The notes under the pieces: model-generated
Told to the model about the DNA's origin: nothing
Database searches by the model: none
The model's input: the letters and a program-made list of their open reading frames with translations, nothing else
Made by a program: the position numbers and the translations under genes
DNA from: an uncultured Sulfitobacter sp.
GTDB lineage: Bacteria > Pseudomonadota > Alphaproteobacteria > Rhodobacterales > Rhodobacteraceae
Reading direction: 5' to 3'
Assembly (NCBI GenBank): GCA_905182645.1
Contig: CAJJCJ010000004.1
Span: forward strand, 186,001-250,000
Length of the DNA: 64,000 nucleotides
Shown: piece by piece, positions 8,689-17,632 of the stretch
Layout of the letters: every line of letters begins with the position of its first letter
Position numbering within the stretch: position 1 is the stretch's first letter

Positions 8689-11600
8689 CCCATCCGCCAC
8701 CGCCGGGTGTACGCATTTCAAACACACTCCCAGCCGGCAGTTCAACTTCATCATTCCCGCGTAACACACGGCGGGTTCCATCAGGCAACATCACAGCGTT
8801 CTCACCGACCATCCCCGCAGCACCGCCTCGCGCACCAAACGGCGGCACCACACGGTGCGAACATAACGTTGTCACCGTCGTAGCTACCAAAAACGTCATC
8901 CTTCGATAAGATCCATGCCCACCACGCCATTTGCCGACCCCGCCAGTCCCATCAGCAATCCCAAATGCCTCGAGCCGCACAGGGAACCGTTTTTCCAAAA
9001 TCTCGGGGTCGGTCATACGTGTGTTCGTCATATGGCTTTGGACCGCGTCGCAGCCATCAAACCCGTCACCCGCACCAGTGCCACCTGCAATGGTTTCATA
9101 GTTCTGGAAGTCCGCGTTGCCCCAGATAAAATTGTTCATCGTTCCTTGGGATCCAGCCATCACGCCCAGCGCGCCAAAAAGCGCATTGCACATCGCTTGT
9201 GACACTTCGGTATTGCCTGCAATGACCGCCGCTGGATAGGCAGGGTTCAACATCGATCCTTCCGGCGCAATAATTGTAATCGGCGCAAGGCATCCTTCGT
9301 TCAGCGGAATGTCACTGCCCACAAGCGTGCGGAATACATAGAGCACCACTGCGCGGCACACGGCGTATGGCGCGTTGTAATTGCCCACATGCTGGGCCGA
9401 TGTACCGGTGAAATCGACGGTGGCCCGCCGTGATTTATGGTCAATGGATACCGCGACCTTAATGACCTGCCCTTCGTCCATCGGATAGGAAAAATGCCCG
9501 TCAGACAGACCCGCGATAACACGCGCGACGCTTTCCGCAGCATTGTCTTGCACATGGGTCATATAGGCCGTCACCACGTCTGCACCGTAAGCCGTGCAGA
9601 CCTTAAGTAGCGCTTGCCGTCCGGTTTCATTGGCTGCGACTTGGGCCTTCAGATCCGCCATGTTGTGATCAATATTCCGGCACGGATATTTACCCGACCC
9701 AAGTAGCGCCCGCGCATCCACATCCAACAACCGCCCAGCGTGCACAAGCTGCATGTTGTCGATCAACACGCCTTCTTCTTCAATGTGCTGGCTATCGGGG
9801 GGGCCTGACCCCGGTGTGCGCCCACCGATATCCGCGTGATGCCCACGACTTCCCATCCAGAACGCCGCTTTACCATCAACAAAAATCGGCGTCACAACCG
9901 TAACATCCGGCAGATGTGTACCGCCGTTATAGGGCGAATTGAGCATATATGCGTCGCCATCTGCTGCATCGGGGCGCAACCGCATGATCGTTTTGATGCT
10001 GTCAGACATCGACCCAAGATGCACCGGCACGTGCGGCGCATTGGCAACCAGATCACCGCTTGCATCAAAGATCGCACAAGAGAAATCCAACCGCTCTTTG
10101 ATGTTCACAGACCAACTGGTGTTGGCAAGCGTAGCCCCCATTTCATCTGCGGCAGACATGAACAGATTGCTCATTACCTCAAGCACAACAGGATCGGCTT
10201 TGGTACCAGCGGCAGGCGGACGTGCGATCGCGCCGACGCGGTTCAAAATCAGATTTCCGTGGCCGTCCACAACAGCCCGCCATCCCGGTTCAACCACATT
10301 GGTCCCTGTCGGTTCCAGAATGATCGCAGGGCCCATAATCGTTTGCCCAACACCCAGCGTGGTACGGTCATAGATCGGCGTGGCGTGGCGGCCACCGCCA
10401 TAGGACACATCAGTCCGTGCGATCGCCACAGCGTCGCCTTTGGCCTGCGGGACCACCATGTCTGGCTGATCAGGACTGGCACCCAATGCCTCTGCACTGA
10501 CCATTTCAAAGACGATCCCCCGCTCTGGCGACGTAAAACCGAACCGCTGCTGGTGTGCTGTCTCAAATGCCGCTTGCATCGAGACTACATCGCCAAACGG
10601 GACCTCCAGCGGCTGGTGCGACCCGTCATAGCGCACATGGGCCACAGCTGTCACGGTGGCGTCCGCGAACCCTTGGGCATGGACCTCATCCAATGCTTCC
10701 GCGCTGATCTCGTTGAGTGCCGCTTGCGCAATTGAAACCTGTTCCAATGGCGCGTCGACTTGCACCTCTCGCAAGGCTCGGACTTCGGCCAAGCCCATGC
10801 CGTATGCAGACAACACGCCAGCGTGCGGATGCACAAAGACCCGGCTCATGCCCAATGCATCGGCCACCAGACAGGCATGTTGCCCACCTGCCCCGCCAAA
10901 GCATTGCAACGTATAGCCAGTCACATCGTGGCCACGCTGCACGCTGATTTTGCGAATAGCATTTGCCATATTATCCACGGCAATACGTAAGAAACCGGTT
11001 GCCAGATCGATGGGGCTACGCGGGGCGTCGCCCGTTGCAGTCGCAATCTCGCCCGCCAATGCTGCGAATTTCTGAGTAACAACATCAGCGTCCAGCGGCA
11101 GGTTACCATCGGACCCAAACACCGCAGGAAAATGGGCAGGCGACAGTTTGCCCAACATCACGTTGCAATCGGTCACAGTCAACGGGCCACCACGGCGGTA
11201 ACACGCAGGACCCGGGTCCGCGCCGGCGCTTTCTGGCCCTACCTGAAACCGGCCATCGCGGAATGTACAGATGGACCCGCCACCAGCAGCTACAGTGTGG
11301 ATATCCATCATCGGGGCACGCATACGCACGCCCGCAACTTCAGTTTCAAACGACCGCTCGAACACACCAGCGTAATGGCTGACATCCGTGCTTGTCCCAC
11401 CCATGTCAAACCCGATCAGGCGATCAAACCCCGCCTGCGCACCCGTCTTGACCATTCCGACAATGCCACCCGCAGGACCGGACAAAATCGCATCTTTGCC
11501 TTGGAACAGACGGGCATCGGTAAGCCCGCCATTTGATTGCATAAACAGCAGCCGTTCGCAGACACGACCAACATCAAGCGCATCTGCAACCTGATCAACA

Positions 11601-12259
11601 TAGCGGCGCAAAATCGGAGACAGGTAAGCATCAACAACAGTCGTGTCACCACGTCCAACCAATTTAGCAAGGCGGGACACCTGATGCGATACCGATACTT
11701 GTGTAAAACCGATTTCGCGAGCGATATCCGCCACCACAACTTCGTGAGCAGGGTTCAGATAACCGTGCAAGAACGCGATGGCAACTGCCCGCACACCGCG
11801 ATCATATGCGGCCTGCAACGCCACGCGAGCCACATCAGCGTCCAGCGAGGTCACAACGGCGCCGTCGGCATCCAACCGTTCGAGGACTTCGGCAACATCG
11901 GAATACAAAAGGTCTGGTCGTTGGATATTGAGGTCAAACAATCGGGGGCGGTTTTGATAGCCGATGCGCAGTAAATCGCGAAAACCTTGGCTGATCAACA
12001 GCAGTACATCTTCGCCCTTGCGTTCCAACAACGCATTCGTCGCGACTGTGGTTCCCATCTTGACGGCTCGAATGGATCCAGCAGCGGGCCTGTCAGTGCC
12101 CATCAGGTCCTTGATCCCCTGTACAGCCGCATCTGCATAACGATCAGGATTCTCTGACAACAGCTTGTGCGTCAGAATCGCACCATCGGGCGTAAGCCCC
12201 ACTACATCCGTAAATGTACCGCCGCGATCGATCCAAAATTCCCATGCTTTTGGGCTCAT
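8675..12259 (-). CDS. Hydantoinase/5-oxoprolinase, HyuA-HyuB fusion
   Basis: Large ATP-dependent amidohydrolase, 1194 residues. It opens 5-oxoproline to glutamate or acts on a hydantoin or N-methylhydantoin. The N-terminal HyuA/ASKHA part (about 1-680) begins WIDRGGTFTDVVG, the phosphate-1 loop, and includes IGFDMGGTSTDVS near 285. The C-terminal HyuB part (about 690-1190) includes MFMSAADEMGATLANTS-like and HHADIGGRTPGSGP blocks. The fused arrangement is that of OPLAH-type 5-oxoprolinase. The cytoplasmic location and exact substrate are inferred. Its stop lies inside a palindromic repeat and uraH follows. Confidence 0.9.
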   Translation of the reverse strand: MSPKAWEFWIDRGGTFTDVVGLTPDGAILTHKLLSENPDRYADAAVQGIKDLMGTDRPAAGSIRAVKMGTTVATNALLERKGEDVLLLISQGFRDLLRIGYQNRPRLFDLNIQRPDLLYSDVAEVLERLDADGAVVTSLDADVARVALQAAYDRGVRAVAIAFLHGYLNPAHEVVVADIAREIGFTQVSVSHQVSRLAKLVGRGDTTVVDAYLSPILRRYVDQVADALDVGRVCERLLFMQSNGGLTDARLFQGKDAILSGPAGGIVGMVKTGAQAGFDRLIGFDMGGTSTDVSHYAGVFERSFETEVAGVRMRAPMMDIHTVAAGGGSICTFRDGRFQVGPESAGADPGPACYRRGGPLTVTDCNVMLGKLSPAHFPAVFGSDGNLPLDADVVTQKFAALAGEIATATGDAPRSPIDLATGFLRIAVDNMANAIRKISVQRGHDVTGYTLQCFGGAGGQHACLVADALGMSRVFVHPHAGVLSAYGMGLAEVRALREVQVDAPLEQVSIAQAALNEISAEALDEVHAQGFADATVTAVAHVRYDGSHQPLEVPFGDVVSMQAAFETAHQQRFGFTSPERGIVFEMVSAEALGASPDQPDMVVPQAKGDAVAIARTDVSYGGGRHATPIYDRTTLGVGQTIMGPAIILEPTGTNVVEPGWRAVVDGHGNLILNRVGAIARPPAAGTKADPVVLEVMSNLFMSAADEMGATLANTSWSVNIKERLDFSCAIFDASGDLVANAPHVPVHLGSMSDSIKTIMRLRPDAADGDAYMLNSPYNGGTHLPDVTVVTPIFVDGKAAFWMGSRGHHADIGGRTPGSGPPDSQHIEEEGVLIDNMQLVHAGRLLDVDARALLGSGKYPCRNIDHNMADLKAQVAANETGRQALLKVCTAYGADVVTAYMTHVQDNAAESVARVIAGLSDGHFSYPMDEGQVIKVAVSIDHKSRRATVDFTGTSAQHVGNYNAPYAVCRAVVLYVFRTLVGSDIPLNEGCLAPITIIAPEGSMLNPAYPAAVIAGNTEVSQAMCNALFGALGVMAGSQGTMNNFIWGNADFQNYETIAGGTGAGDGFDGCDAVQSHMTNTRMTDPEILEKRFPVRLEAFGIADGTGGVGKWRGGHGSYRRMTFLVATTVTTLCSHRVVPPFGARGGAAGMVGENAVMLPDGTRRVLRGNDEVELPAGSVFEMRTPGGGGWGKMG

Positions 12260-12326
12260 TTACCTGCTCCTGCTGCTTAGCCAGAACTCTATGTGCGCAA
12301 AAGCCAAGATGAAACCGAGAATCGGT

Positions 12327-12355
12327 TTGACAGCCCTGCCCACATTGCCTAATTG
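12327..12355 (+). promoter_or_regulatory. Sigma-70 type promoter of the CAT tRNA
   Basis: TTGACA at 12327-12332, a 17-base spacer, then TAATTG at 12350-12355. The tRNA gene begins 10 bases after the -10 box, the expected distance for a stable RNA promoter. Confidence 0.72.
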
Positions 12356-12364
12356 ATGCCTCGA

Positions 12365-12442
12365 TGGCGCGGTAGCTCAGTTGGTTAGAGCGATCGACTC
12401 ATAATCGATAGGTCGGGAGTTCAAGTCTCCCTCACGCCACCA
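12365..12442 (+). tRNA. tRNA with CAT anticodon (elongator Met or Ile2), 3' half irregular
   Basis: Cloverleaf parts read in order: acceptor GGCGCGG, D arm GCTC/GAGC, anticodon stem ATCGA/TCGAT around loop CTCATAA (anticodon CAT), T stem GGGAG/CTCCC, acceptor 3' strand TCACGCC, then ACCA encoded. Two faults are visible: the acceptor has a C-A mismatch at pair 5-68 and a G-T at 7-66, and the T loop is 8 bases (TTTCAAGT) instead of 7. A CAT anticodon may be methionine or, if lysidine-modified, isoleucine; the sequence does not settle it. It sits immediately upstream of a decayed integrase, so its 3' half probably came from, or was altered by, integration. Confidence 0.8.
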
Positions 12443-12499
12443 CCTACGCCCCTTGTTTTTATAATTACCCGTGTTTTATTGACCTAAATGGCTCAAAGC

Positions 12500-12535
12500 T
12501 GTAACTACTATTGTAACTATTTATGTAACTATCAG
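12500..12535 (+). repeat. Three direct 12-bp repeats (TGTAACTA + 4)
   Basis: TGTAACTA occurs at 12500, 12512 and 12524, exactly 12 bases apart, in an AT-rich stretch between the tRNA 3' end and the integrase start (13 bases before it). Helically spaced iterons at an att site are consistent with arm-type integrase or excisionase binding sites; that role is inference. Confidence 0.7.
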
Positions 12536-12548
12536 TAGGTTTCACGTT

Positions 12549-14199
12549 ATGTCCAAGTCATTGAGTGTATCAGGTTATAGCTATCCTGTCTCACGCCTGA
12601 AGATGATGCGAGGCAAACAAACTGTCGTAATTAACATCCCAGCACATCTCAGGCATCTCTATGGCGGCTTGAGAAGCATACGCAGAACAACAGGCACAAG
12701 CGATCCCAAGGTAGCTCAGGCTAAGCACCATTACATTGCTCAGCAAATCTATGATGAGTTCGACGCAGAAGCAGAGCCAGCATCTGACTAGGCGTCATGC
12801 TGTCACTGATAACTTTGCTACTGATGCCATCTATGGCTTGGCAACATCATTTAACTACAAGAACATCCCTGACCTGAAGCCCTCAACAGAATACAGCCAG
12901 TTGGTCGCTCTGAAGACTTCCTGTGATGTCTATGCTGATATGGTTATGAATGCTGCCACGATTGATGATTTAAGGTATGGCAGACCTCCTTAGCGACTCT
13001 GCCTCACCTCGAAGAGGCATTGTCAAAGTTCGGAGCCACAGTTGAGTCCCGTTACACTAATAGAGCAGAAGGGGCTTGCTGGTCGTTACCAAGCATCTCG
13101 ATGACCCAAACCTATCTGGCAGGACCTTCTGCTTGAAGCAGCACGAGAACAGGGGCTACCAGAGCCTCGACTAGACCCTCTCAAGGGTGCTGATGTCCCT
13201 AGTGAGCAGTTGATGCTGACGGTAACAGTGATGGTTGATAGCCCTATAATGAGGCGCTTGACCAACCAACCAGTTGAACCAATTAGTCGTCCAGCTAGGG
13301 TCATACCAACAGGGGTGCGGACATTATCTACAGTTATGGATGAGTACCTTGTGGATATGCGATTACAGTTGGATGTGTCGAATACTCAGAAGAAGCTGAC
13401 ACGATGGAACAAGCAGTTCTTGGAGGCAATGGGTGACTTAGAGATAGCCGAAATACAGCCAAAACACGGCTACAAGTACGTCCGTAAGGTGTTAGCCGAC
13501 AACCCAAGCCGTTCAAAACGTACACTTAAGGACTACTGCTGGGGTGTTCAGCATCTTCTCCAATACTGTGTTCGAAGTGGTTATATTGAAGTGAATCCTT
13601 TCCGTGAACTTGATATAAAGAATTACGGTAAGGAAGCTGAAGAAACCCTTACATACACGTCTAAGGAACTAACTACGATTTTTGCGCACGATTGGGGTGA
13701 GCAAGACAGACTGCTTCTTTCGATTATTGCGACGACAGGCATGAGGCCATCTGAGGTTGGGAATATGACTTGGGAACGCTTCAACGACACTGAGTATGAC
13801 GGCATAAGGTACATCACGACCACAGATGCTGATGGTGAGAAAGTGCGTGTGAAGAACAAAGGTTCAAAGCGTGATGTTCCACTGCATCCTGACCTAATAC
13901 TTCCTAAGAAGAGCGTTGGTCGCTTGTTCGATTACACCAAAAATGAAGATGGTCTTTGCTCAACGGACATTGGGCATAAACTTAATCCAACGCTACATCG
14001 ACTGGTTCCGCACCCCAATAAAAGCATCAGGAGCTTACGCAGAACCTTTAAAGTCATGTTGCGTGATGTTGGGGTGGGGGAAGAGGTCCACGATGGTATT
14101 ACAGGCCATAATCAAACGATTACCAGTGGGCGCAAGAACTATGGTGGCATGGGGCTGAAGGTGAAGTTCGAGGCTATCTCTAAATTACGGCCTCTCTAA
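12549..14199 (+). pseudogene. Tyrosine (phage-type) integrase, multiply frameshifted
   Basis: Three pieces in different frames make one integrase. The N-terminal piece (12549-12791) has the arm-type/DUF6538-like start SVSGYSYPVSRLK; a second piece (from about 12770 to 12993) contains NIPDLKPSTEYSQLVALK; the third (open from about 13103, ATG at 13213) holds the core-binding and catalytic domains. Catalytic positions seen are Arg in TTGMRPSEVG, Arg in SIRSLRRTF (the usual His-x-x-Arg His is Arg), His in GITGHN and Tyr in RKNYGG. At least two frameshifts and an in-frame stop separate the pieces, so a full protein cannot be made without correction. Its codon usage is AT-richer than its neighbours, a sign of transfer. 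Confidence 0.85.
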
Positions 14200-14425
14200 G
14201 GAGCAAATTCTTAATGCATTTGCAATGATATCTGAGGGTATGGCAAATATGGAAAACCTTACCGATTTTTTGGCACAGGTTAATGCTTTACCAGGCGGTC
14301 CGAAATCAGGGCGGTTTACGTCTGCACAGGCTGGTCTACTTGCCAAACACAGTACAGATGTTGTGCAACTTTATTGGCAGTACTTGTTAACCTCAGCAGC
14401 AATGGCTCAGGGCTGGGCGACTTAA
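14200..14425 (+). other. Remnant open frame between integrase and IS element
   Basis: An open frame runs through this stretch (first ATG 14225, about 66 codons, includes MANMENLTDFLAQVNALPGG) and ends at TAA 14423-14425. It is also open upstream across the integrase stop, so it may be the tail of another integrated gene truncated by the IS. I do not recognise it. Base composition resembles the integrase, not the host. Confidence 0.35.
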
Positions 14426-15190
14426 GCACCGGTTAGTGGATAACGATGGATATACCGACTTCAATGCCTCGCTTGAAGGGTTTTCGCTACCCTCGTGAGA
14501 TCATCGCCTACGCGGTCTGGGCGTACCACCGCTTCGCCTTGAGTACGGCGGATGTTGAGGACCTGCTGGCCGAGCGGGGTGTTATTGTCAGCCGTGAGGC
14601 CATCCGGTTGTGGGTCAACCGTTTTGGTCAGCATTTTGCTCAATGCGTTCGCCGTGACCGTCCGCGACCAAACGACAAGTGGCATTTGGATGAAGTCGTC
14701 ATCACGATCCGTGGCAAGAAACATTGGTTGTGGCGGGCGATCGACGCAGAAGGTGATGTGCTCGACATTCTAGTCCAAACGCGGCGAAACGCAAAGGCAG
14801 CAACGCGGTTCTTCCGACGCCTGATTGCCCAGTTTGGTGAGCCGAGGGTTGTCATCACCGACAAATTACGCAGCTACATAAAGCCGGTCAGTGCGCTGGC
14901 ATCGCAGGCTGACCACCGTGCGCACAAAGGCTTGAACAATGCCATAGAAGTGTCTCACAGACCGACCCGCAAACGAGAGAAGATATTCGGTCGGTTCAAG
15001 TCACACCGGCAAGCTCAGAGGTTTCTATCTGCACACGACCAGATCAACCTGATCTTCCGTCCTCGCCGTTATCAACTCGCCGCAATTTCATACCGCCATT
15101 CCCGTGCGGACGCCTTCAACCTTTGGACAGATTATACCGCCGAAATGGTAGCCTGATAGTGGCACGTGAGCCAACTTGCGACAAACCTCA
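14404..15190 (+). mobile_element. IS6-family insertion sequence (ends approximate)
   Basis: A single transposase gene in about 0.8 kb is the IS6/IS26 layout. The ends are not clean. GGCTCA at 14404 and its complement TGAGCC at 15167-15172 are one candidate pair, and TTGCGACAAACC at 15176-15187 resembles the IS6 right end (rc of GGCTCTGTTGCAA) but lacks a good partner on the left. No 8-bp target duplication was found. It probably inserted in, and was later degraded with, the integrase segment. Confidence 0.55.
14446..15156 (+). CDS. IS6-family DDE transposase
   Basis: A 236-residue transposase of the IS6/IS26 type, which forms cointegrates by replicative transposition. It opens with GFRYPREIIAYAVWAYHRF and an HTH region (LSTADVEDLLAERG). 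The DDE triad is seen as Asp in WHLDEVVI (about residue 82), Asp in VITDKLRSY (about 139) and Glu in NNAIEVSHRPTRKREK (about 167). Length and motifs are complete, so the gene looks intact even though the element's ends are degenerate. Confidence 0.9.
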   Translation: MDIPTSMPRLKGFRYPREIIAYAVWAYHRFALSTADVEDLLAERGVIVSREAIRLWVNRFGQHFAQCVRRDRPRPNDKWHLDEVVITIRGKKHWLWRAIDAEGDVLDILVQTRRNAKAATRFFRRLIAQFGEPRVVITDKLRSYIKPVSALASQADHRAHKGLNNAIEVSHRPTRKREKIFGRFKSHRQAQRFLSAHDQINLIFRPRRYQLAAISYRHSRADAFNLWTDYTAEMVA

Positions 15191-15272
15191 TATAACTTGG
15201 CATATAGCCATCTTTGGCCTGTTTCCTCTCCCGTTTCTGCTGCCAAGCAAGCCTGTTATACGGTTTAGAAGG

Positions 15273-16148
15273 TCACACCCCACCCCAACGCCCCAACATC
15301 CAGTACCACTGTTCTGGATCTGCCATAATCCGCGCAGATAGACTGTCATTAAAAGCACGGGTCATTGTAATGCTGTCGGTGTGGGGGATTGGAGCTTCAA
15401 AATCTACGCGAAATGCGTTCCCGTCATCAATGCGAATACCATACGCTGGTATCATGGGTAGATCGTATTTGAGCGCGAGCTGGGCCGCAGAGAGAGATGT
15501 TAGAGCATCATGCCCAAGGAAAGGTATTCGCACACCTTCAAAATACTTCTCGTCTAACAAGATCGAAATGATACCGCCATCCCGTAGGTGGCGCACAAGG
15601 GCCCTGGTTCCCACGCTGCCGGTTGCCAAAATTGGCTTTCCCCCTGCTTCAATCCCAGCAAGAATGCGGCGTTCGTAATGGCGGTTCTTGTGCGGTCGAT
15701 ACACAGCTCCACTTTCAAGTCCCTGCATTTTGACCGCGGCGCGAACAGCTTCCCATTGCCCAAAGTGGCCGGAAACAATTATCGCTCCCTTACCAGCCGC
15801 TTGAGCCTCTTCCAGGGCAACAAGACCAGGGCCTGAGGCTTTGAATTTGTGGTGTTGGGTTTGAAATTCCACATCATGATAAATTTCAAAAAGCGTCCGC
15901 CCCATTTGCATGCCCATTTTCTGACCAAGCTTAGCGCGTGCACTGCGCTTCATATTGGGGAAAACCCGCTTGGCTTCACGGTCAAACCGGCGTCTTGCTG
16001 GCGGAAACCAACGCATAATCACACCGAATGTCGTTCCTAACCCACGCGATCGTAAATCAAAGGCGCGCCATCGAATAACAGTCAGCGCCGACCACAAAGG
16101 GAAGTATCTGACGTAATGTAAAACTGATTTTAGTGATTTGGAAAGCAT
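15273..16148 (-). CDS. Lysophospholipid/lauroyl acyltransferase (LpxL/HtrB family)
   Basis: Membrane-associated acyltransferase of the late lipid A acylation family, 291 residues. The HX4E catalytic motif is HFGQWE at about residues 126-131. RPHKNRHYERRI near 150 and LLDEKYFEGVRIPFLG near 195 are the other conserved blocks, and the C-terminal PEQWYWMLGRW matches the family's PEQWxW box although the His-Arg-Trp variant usual there is Leu-Gly-Arg-Trp. An N-terminal amphipathic or membrane segment precedes. The IS ends about 85 bases beyond its stop and did not truncate it. The acyl donor and acceptor cannot be told from sequence. Confidence 0.85.
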   Translation of the reverse strand: MLSKSLKSVLHYVRYFPLWSALTVIRWRAFDLRSRGLGTTFGVIMRWFPPARRRFDREAKRVFPNMKRSARAKLGQKMGMQMGRTLFEIYHDVEFQTQHHKFKASGPGLVALEEAQAAGKGAIIVSGHFGQWEAVRAAVKMQGLESGAVYRPHKNRHYERRILAGIEAGGKPILATGSVGTRALVRHLRDGGIISILLDEKYFEGVRIPFLGHDALTSLSAAQLALKYDLPMIPAYGIRIDDGNAFRVDFEAPIPHTDSITMTRAFNDSLSARIMADPEQWYWMLGRWGGV

Positions 16149-16225
16149 AGCTCTATATGAACGACTTAAACGGCAATACCAATCGAAAACGCCAGGGCGG
16201 ATTACTCCATTTAATATCCATCACG

Positions 16226-16460
16226 GATTGTGTCAGTGGGGGCGCGAACTGACGTTCGCCGCGATCAGCACGAAGGTCCGGTCAAGGCCGATCGTGACAG
16301 ATGCTGCGACAAGCACATTTCTACATTAATGGCTGAGAGCCGACATTCACTGCACCGGCAAACTGAATTGGACAACTTGAAGAAAGCGGACGCTCGGGGC
16401 TGCGGCCCTGTTTCTCCGATGTGCAAACGCAGCGAAAGTCGGCAGTGAGCCCAGAGTTCC
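16226..16460. repeat. Spacer with degenerate short direct and inverted repeats
   Basis: The 443-base gap between the acyltransferase and yeeE genes has no convincing gene. It carries variants of one phrase: ACTGACGTTCGCCGCG (16248), GCCGACATTCACTGCA (16339-16354), GCGGACGCTCGGGGCTG (16386) and, inverted, CGCAGCGAAAGTCGGC (16428-16443), which pairs 13 of 16 with the second copy. GAAGGTCCG also occurs. It looks like an old, eroded dispersed repeat. Confidence 0.5.
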
Positions 16461-16591
16461 GGATGCCGCGCTGTTAACGAATGGTCGCTTTCACTTGCTG
16501 AGGCACCTCAAGGTTGATCGGTGTTCTGTCCCACCAAGTAAAGTCAACGGAAACAGACCTCAATGCCAACCGCATCTTAGGTTTTCTGCGG

Positions 16592-17632
16592 TCATTGAGC
16601 CACAACACCAGCCATGCTGCGTTCGCGGAAGGCTTGCCGAGCTATGACGGCCCCCGCAACAATCGACAATAACGCCAAGATCGCAGCGACGCTTAGTGTT
16701 GAAACTCCACTTAACCCCGCCCCGATCGTACAGCCGCCAGCTAGTACGCCACCCACGCCCATCAAGACGCCTCCAGCACCATAGCGCAGCGTTTCACGCG
16801 AGTCGGCAAAACTGACGAGCGACAACTCAGATCGAGTGGCCGCACTCAAAAATGCGCCGACGAGTACGCCACCTATTAAACCTACACCAAAACCCGCAGG
16901 CACAGCGGTAGACGCAAGGGTCCAAAACAGACTTTCCGCGAATGGCAAGGTAAACGCCAGCGATTGCACAGGTGTCGGGTCAAAGTCGTCCATCAATAGG
17001 GTTGATGTCCCAACCCAACCGAGCGCCACCAAAAGTCCGATCAAAACGCTCAGTGACAAGTGCGCAGCCGGAGCTCCAAATCTGCGCGCAAGCCAGATCG
17101 CCACGGCAAGCACAACGGCGGGAATGAAAAAGCCAGCGCCCGGAATCACTGCAAGACTTGGCGTCGCCACATCAAAAGTCGCCTGCCCCAAAGCCACACG
17201 CAAGGGCGATAATACGCCTTTCAACATGGCATGGGCTGTGATCGCAAAAACCATCAAAACCACCACGGCGCGCAGGTTTCCAGTGGCAGACAAAACGGTC
17301 AAGCGCGTCACACACCCCCGTGTCAGCACCATACCAACGCCAAACATCAGGCCACCAGCAAGAATGGCTAGGACAGGAGCGTTTTGCGCCAAATAGCGGT
17401 GCCCTTCAAGCGCGACGAAGCCCATTGTGTTGGCAATTTGAACTGCAAAAATCGCAACACCTAAGGCGGTCAACCAAACCGCAAGCCCTGCAAAGTCTGG
17501 CCCGTCTTCCGCCGCCACAGAACGGCGCAAACAAAAGCGACTGATTTGTGCTGCAACACCGAAAAGCAGGCCTAGCATCAAACCAAATATCAATTGTAGG
17601 TTGAGATCGGTTTCAAAGTACTCAATCAACAC
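16592..17632 (-). CDS. YeeE/YedE-family sulfur-compound transporter
   Basis: Multi-span inner-membrane protein, 346 residues, with the fused two-half layout of thiosulfate transporter YeeE (TsuA). The conserved cysteine sites are present: SRFCLRR near residue 31, LTRGCVTRL near 105 and GGCTIGAGLSG near 308, which in TsuA relay the S-compound by transient hydrogen bonds. At least nine hydrophobic segments are visible. The start is GTG at 17632 with AAAGG upstream. Uptake of thiosulfate or a related oxyanion is inferred from the family. It lies head-to-head with a dead sulfoxide reductase remnant, possibly by chance. Confidence 0.85.
   Translation of the reverse strand: MLIEYFETDLNLQLIFGLMLGLLFGVAAQISRFCLRRSVAAEDGPDFAGLAVWLTALGVAIFAVQIANTMGFVALEGHRYLAQNAPVLAILAGGLMFGVGMVLTRGCVTRLTVLSATGNLRAVVVLMVFAITAHAMLKGVLSPLRVALGQATFDVATPSLAVIPGAGFFIPAVVLAVAIWLARRFGAPAAHLSLSVLIGLLVALGWVGTSTLLMDDFDPTPVQSLAFTLPFAESLFWTLASTAVPAGFGVGLIGGVLVGAFLSAATRSELSLVSFADSRETLRYGAGGVLMGVGGVLAGGCTIGAGLSGVSTLSVAAILALLSIVAGAVIARQAFRERSMAGVVAQ

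Noticed and set aside
9836..10735. 299-codon forward open frame opposite the oxoprolinase gene
   Set aside because: Antisense to a complete, motif-rich gene; composition (many Arg/His/Thr) is that of a shadow frame, and no start signal or homology is apparent.
14404..15190. Exact IS6 boundaries with an 8-bp target duplication
   Set aside because: Flanks of both candidate end pairs differ (GCAGCAAT against AACTTGCG), so no duplication could be shown.
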